This document shows, piece by piece, positions 59,388 to 64,000 of a stretch of DNA of 64,000 nt (within the stretch, counting starts at the first letter, position 1; each line of letters opens with the position of its first letter). A program made the translations under genes and the position numbers. Origin of the DNA: Chamaecrista fasciculata (Eukaryota; Streptophyta; Magnoliopsida; Fabales; Fabaceae); NCBI GenBank assembly GCA_003254925.1, contig QANZ01041992.1, forward strand, positions 169,459 through 233,458. Direction: 5' to 3'. The notes below the pieces were generated by a model, which saw only the letters and a program-made list of their open reading frames with translations, was not told the DNA's origin and made no database searches.

Positions 59388-62300
59388 ATGGGTGCTTCTC
59401 TTCCCCCGAAAGAGGCCAACCTTTTCAAGCTTATTGTTGTAAGCTTCGATTGCATTGTATTTCTCGCTTTCCAATTTGTTCTTGATTGCTTCTCGTGACT
59501 CGATCCGAGTTTAATCACTTTCTTCGACTCCCTCGATTGCTTTGCTCTTTTAAACCCTAGATTATCTTATTGCTTGTTGCTAGTTTCTATCGGTTGGGGG
59601 AAGTGAAAGCTATAAGGGAATTGGGGTGCCTTCAGTGAAATTATCTAGTTGTATAGTATTCTAGTTTATAACATGGAGTTTGTGTTTTCCAAGGAAATTG
59701 GACCGGTTGAAATAGAGTTCGGTAATTTAGAGTTGTAGTTTGTTTCCTTTTCCAGTGGCCATGGAACAAATGAATTTGAAGTTGAAAATCTGTACACTTT
59801 ATTATTGTACCTATAAATGGCCTCACTACATATAGTGACTGGTGAATTTATTAGCTCTGAAGTAGTTTGTGATGATTTTCTCTCCTCACCAAATTCTTTA
59901 TCTACCTCTTAAAGGGAAACACAACAGAAAAGTACTTTGTGATTGAAGTGAATTAGTTGCTTTTGAAAATTGAAAATGCTGGGTATTCTTACTTCACTAC
60001 TTCTTATTGCAATTTAAAGTAAGGGTTCAGTCTCTTCAGATTATGGCTTTTATTTAGTATAGGTAATGTCTTTCAAGTTCCTTCAAGTGGGCTTGTTATA
60101 GAATTTGGTTTTCTAAATGTATAAAAGTCCGTGCATGCTAGTATAGCTAATATAAAAAACAAAATCTGGTTACAATGGTCATTATCAAATCTGTGAGTGA
60201 AACACTTTATTTATTGGGTAACTCTGTAACTGAACAAGTGGATCTTTTTTTTTTGGGGAACATTTCTGCAGAAATCATATGAAACCAAACAATACAAAAA
60301 GGGACTCAAAGCAGCTGATGCCATTTTGAAAAAGTTTCCAGACCATGGAGGTATTTTTTCCTTCCCTCTCGTGGGCAATTTATGCGTTTATTTCTGTCCA
60401 GTAGAAACATTTACTTTTCAGTTTTTCAAGTGGATTGCTGAAAAGAAATTCAACGCATTATTATTATTATTATTATTATCATTATTATGTTTTCAAATTC
60501 TTCCTTCTCCATCTCTTACCATCATTTGCTGCATATTTTTTGTTATGATTCTTTGACCATTTTTCTTGTTTACGTGTCTGTTCACCCTTCTGGTTGATAG
60601 AAACTTTATCAATGAAGGGTTTGACATTAAATTGCATGGATCGTAAGTCTGAAGCATATGAGCTTGTTCGCCAAGGACTAAAGGTGTTGCCTTTGATATT
60701 AAACCATTTATCAATTTTATTATCATTGTTTATTACTTGACCTGTACTTAACTTCTTATTCTGGTACAGAATGACCTTAAAAGCCATGTTTGCTGGCATG
60801 TTTTTGGTCTTCTTTATCGGTCAGACAGAGAATATCGAGAGGCAATCAAGTGCTACCGGAATGCACTGAAAATAGATCCTGACAATATTGAAATCCTACG
60901 TGACCTATCCCTTTTACAGGTAGACAACGTGGATGCCATATGTCTCAATTTGCTTTATTATAGCAGATAACCTCAAGAAACCTTTTACTCTCTCTCACCC
61001 TTTCTCTCTTTTTTAATACTTGCATAGCTTATGGTATCTACTGATTACAAGGAGCTGCTTCATGAGCTTAGTGTTTTACATGGATAGTTATTTTGTTATG
61101 GAGGAAAATTTAGTTTTTATTTGGTGATAAAAAGATGATAGGTTTATTGTGGACACCATGATGATTACTGAAATTTCCTTTTTGATACTGTACCTTCCTA
61201 TCTAGGTTTAGTTAATATCTCTTGTTGACGTTCATTGGTGCTTATATCTCAAATCATAAAATTTTTAATATCCTTGTCAACCTAAAATCCTCTTGTAATA
61301 TTTATTCTCTTGAATTAATTATGGTGTAAAACTCATACTGGAATAGACTATATAAAAGTTTGCATCATTTCCTTACTTCCTATGTGTCATTTTCCTATGC
61401 AAAACCAAAGGCCATTCCATTTTTACCGGAGGGTACCTTGTGCTTTGAGTGAATCATTAGATGTCCATCCCAGTAAATACATGAGTTTAATATCTTGATG
61501 TGATTGGCTATTTGGCTTATATAGTCAGTGGCTTAAATTTTGTTTAGACTCATCAAAACTTTATGACAAAACAAAAAGTAATGAAAAGGTGGGGGCTGTG
61601 GGGTTGCATATAGGGTGAATATAAGGATATAGCAGAAATGGAAGAACAAAGAAATTTGAAACTATAATATCAACACATCAGAATAAGCCAGTGACAGCCA
61701 CTGGGTTTTCGAAAAGCATGCAAAAATGATAAATTTTGGCTTGTTAGTGAGTAGTGGGGTAGGTATGTATTCCATGTACTAAACCTTGTACTAATTTACA
61801 ATTATAAATTATAAATAGATCCATGCTGTGCATCCTTAAATAAGTCATTGAATCCATTTAGATATTACAATAATGAAGCCCTTGATATACTATGGTTTAA
61901 GCTTCTGGAACCTTAAATACTAAATGAAGTTTGCCTGCTAGATCTGGAGGTCCAATTAATTAACTGTGAGCCAAGGAGACTTCCTTATCTAATTTAGTGA
62001 AGGTCAAATGGATTAATTTGATGATAACAAGGAGCTGCTGATCTTAGCATGTCCTCCTCACCCCAGGTGGATGATTCAGTCATGGGGTCATCTTCCCATG
62101 TCAGTGATTGTATCTATAAATTAGAAAAAATTGAAAGCATGGGAACATACAATACAATCTGCTATTGGATAACATTTACTGTCAATTTTCAGTTTATTGT
62201 TAAATTTGAGAAACAAACAAGCCATTGTTCTTAGGTGAGAAGCTGATCTGAAAGGTGCTCTGTTGAGATCCTTCTACTTCTATAACAAACAACCACATTT

Positions 62301-63530
62301 TATCAATGAGGTTACAGTAACTAGTCTCTGTACAGGATAATATTTTCCTCACCATGAAGCATGAACTGGAAGGAACCGATTCCCTGCTAGGCTAATGGAC
62401 TGTTTATCTTGTTTCATAGAATGCATATGATTATGTGTTGAGCGAACTCTTTTATTAATTTCATGGTGATTTTTACTTCATTTTTACAGGCCCAAATGCG
62501 AGATTTAACTGGTTTTGTTGAGACAAGACAACAACTTCTGACACTTAAGCCAAATCATCGCATGAATTGGATTGGGTTCGCTGTTGCTCATCATTTGAAT
62601 TCTAAGTATGATTTGGATTCATGGATATTTAGTTGTTCACTTGTTTGTAAACAATAACTGTTTGTTCTGGTGCCTTTTTCACTTATGTCTAGTTGCCTAC
62701 TGTTATGAAACTAGCATAATCCTCCTTCTTAGTCCTTTTTCAGTTTTATTGGTTTATCTGTTATCACTTTTTGTTGTCATGTTCATGACTTTCTGCCTTT
62801 CTGTTGGTCTTGCTAGAAATACTATTCTCTTCCTTGATGTCAAAATAGGGTTGGCCAGGATTCAAGCTTGACCTTGAACTTGTTTTGCATGTTAATATCT
62901 AACCATTGGAGCATTTCATGGTTCACAAAAATAAATTGTATTTATGAATTTGCAGAAGTTCTAATTTGTGTATTGTCATGAAATTAACTAATATAACGCT
63001 GTGTGTTGAAAGAGGACTTCTGGTATGTACAATGTGGTAGTGAGTAGTGAAGTAGTGCATAATTTTTATAATGGATCGATAGATTTTTCTTTTTTCAGAA
63101 AAAACAATAAAGTAAATATTGCGATGGTTGAAAATAACATATGATTTTGTACCATTCAATTCTTTGTATGTTTTGAGGGATTGTTTGAAGTGGTAATACA
63201 AATCAATTCAATGGTGTATTTTGCTGAAGACATTATTCACTAGTGTAAATTTTTAAATTTATGTGATTTAGAGACTTTGTGTTTCCTTTACTAATCGCAG
63301 TAGCTCAATGAGCCTTGGATCATGCCATTACATTATCCTACCTTTCCTTTTGTTATTTGCTATTGAATCAGTCTATTTTGGTTCGTTTGGTACATGTTGT
63401 GCTGACTTTTTAAATGCACAACAGTGCATCCAAGGCAGTTGAGATTTTGGAAGCATATGAAGGGACATTAGAAGATGATTATCCCCCAGAAAATGAACGG
63501 TGTGAGCATGGGGAAATGCTTTTATACAAG
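59388..63530 (+). CDS. NAA15: NAA15, auxiliary subunit of N-terminal acetyltransferase A (5' part)
   Basis: NAA15 is the ribosome-anchoring TPR scaffold that binds the catalytic subunit NAA10 to form NatA, which acetylates N-termini of nascent proteins in the cytosol. Six exons are visible: 59388-59438, 60272-60350, 60601-60683, 60770-60919, 62490-62605, 63425-63530. They join in phase to give 195 residues beginning [23 protein letters not shown]-like helices are evident ([60 protein letters not shown]). The family has about 900 residues, so the rest lies beyond the window. The frame is intact with standard donors, including GTTTCT after 63530. Start chosen by the conserved N-terminus. Confidence 0.93.
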
Positions 63531-64000
63531 GTTTCTCCTCTTTTAGCTTGTCTACAGCTATTTTGTTTAATGCATAATACCTTTTGACTTTGAACTGTTG
63601 TCCTTGAAACAATCTTATCACTGACTATGCAATATTATGGAAACCTTTGATAAGCAATACTACCAGGACACCCATCTTTTGACATCTGCATTTAATATAA
63701 CTTATTATTGAATGGTTTTCCTTGGATGAATGGGAAATTCTTTTGCTGCTGTCTGTATATGGTGACAATAACCTGTGTCAACTATGGAATTTATCATATG
63801 AATGGGCGATTTTCTTATTACGTCAAATTCTGTACCTAAATGTTTTGGAAATGCCCAGCCCTAGTCAATTTGGTTGTGGTCCATTGTGAATTGTTCTGTC
63901 ACTTCTGTTTGTGTATGTTTAAGAATTTGGAGTCTGTAGATGGCATAATTCTGACTTCTATTGTTATCCTTAAATGGTGATTTTGTGTTCAATATTTTCT

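Noticed and set aside
59216-59518. Minus-strand 100-codon Arg/Glu-rich frame at the NAA15 start
   Set aside because: It is the antisense shadow of the TC-rich leader and NAA15 exon 1.
28000-64000. A TOR kinase or FRB domain hidden further along the window
   Set aside because: No frame on either strand showed TOR C-terminal motifs; downstream exons found belong to CCX, the CRM gene and NAA15.
1-64000. CRISPR array, bacterial operon or phage-like system
   Set aside because: The direct repeats found are transposon or tandem duplications; introns, pol III tRNA and plant protein families show this is nuclear plant DNA.

Overview
This is plant nuclear DNA, almost certainly from a eudicot. Coding exons are short and separated by GT-AG introns of 0.1-2.7 kb, intergenic DNA is AT-rich, and there are many small non-autonomous transposons. 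The encoded proteins (TOR, a CCX cation/calcium exchanger, a CRM-domain RNA-binding protein, NAA15) match plant families. I cannot name the species. The sequence looks like a draft assembly: N runs or single Ns occur at 17375-17385, 35230, 37918, 38081, 42426 and 54870.

Layout. 1-4261: repeats, including a Mutator-type element (1257-2420) carrying a fragment resembling an ATL RING-H2 gene. 4887-27993 (+): the first 37 coding exons of TOR, 1,580 codons of intact frame, stopping inside the FAT domain. The FRB, kinase and FATC exons are not in the window. 29161-31125 (+): an intronless CCX cation/calcium exchanger. 31459-32450: a non-autonomous hAT element with 8-bp target duplication. 32666-35560: a second copy of the repeat block seen at 1-2960, so the TOR-CCX segment lies between two direct repeats. 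35829-36179: a pectin methylesterase pro-region fragment. 37676-37757 (-): tRNA-Ser(AGA). 39726-43696 (-): a four-exon CRM-domain gene. 44785-58890: a transposon-rich desert holding foldback elements, hAT elements, a small LTR element split by a nested solo LTR, a copia RNase H relic, a PIF/Harbinger-like element with a nested foldback element, and a LINE relic. 59388 to the window end (+): the first six exons of NAA15.

The genes are independent housekeeping loci with no operon-like logic. TOR (growth control), CCX (membrane Ca2+/cation exchange), the CRM protein (probably organellar RNA splicing) and NAA15 (co-translational N-terminal acetylation) do not form one pathway. The points most worth following are the abrupt loss of the TOR 3' half, an in-frame splice acceptor just upstream of CCX that could join TOR to CCX, the flanking direct duplication, the gene-fragment-carrying Mutator element with an empty-site counterpart 34 kb away, and several precisely delimited small elements with exact target-site duplications.
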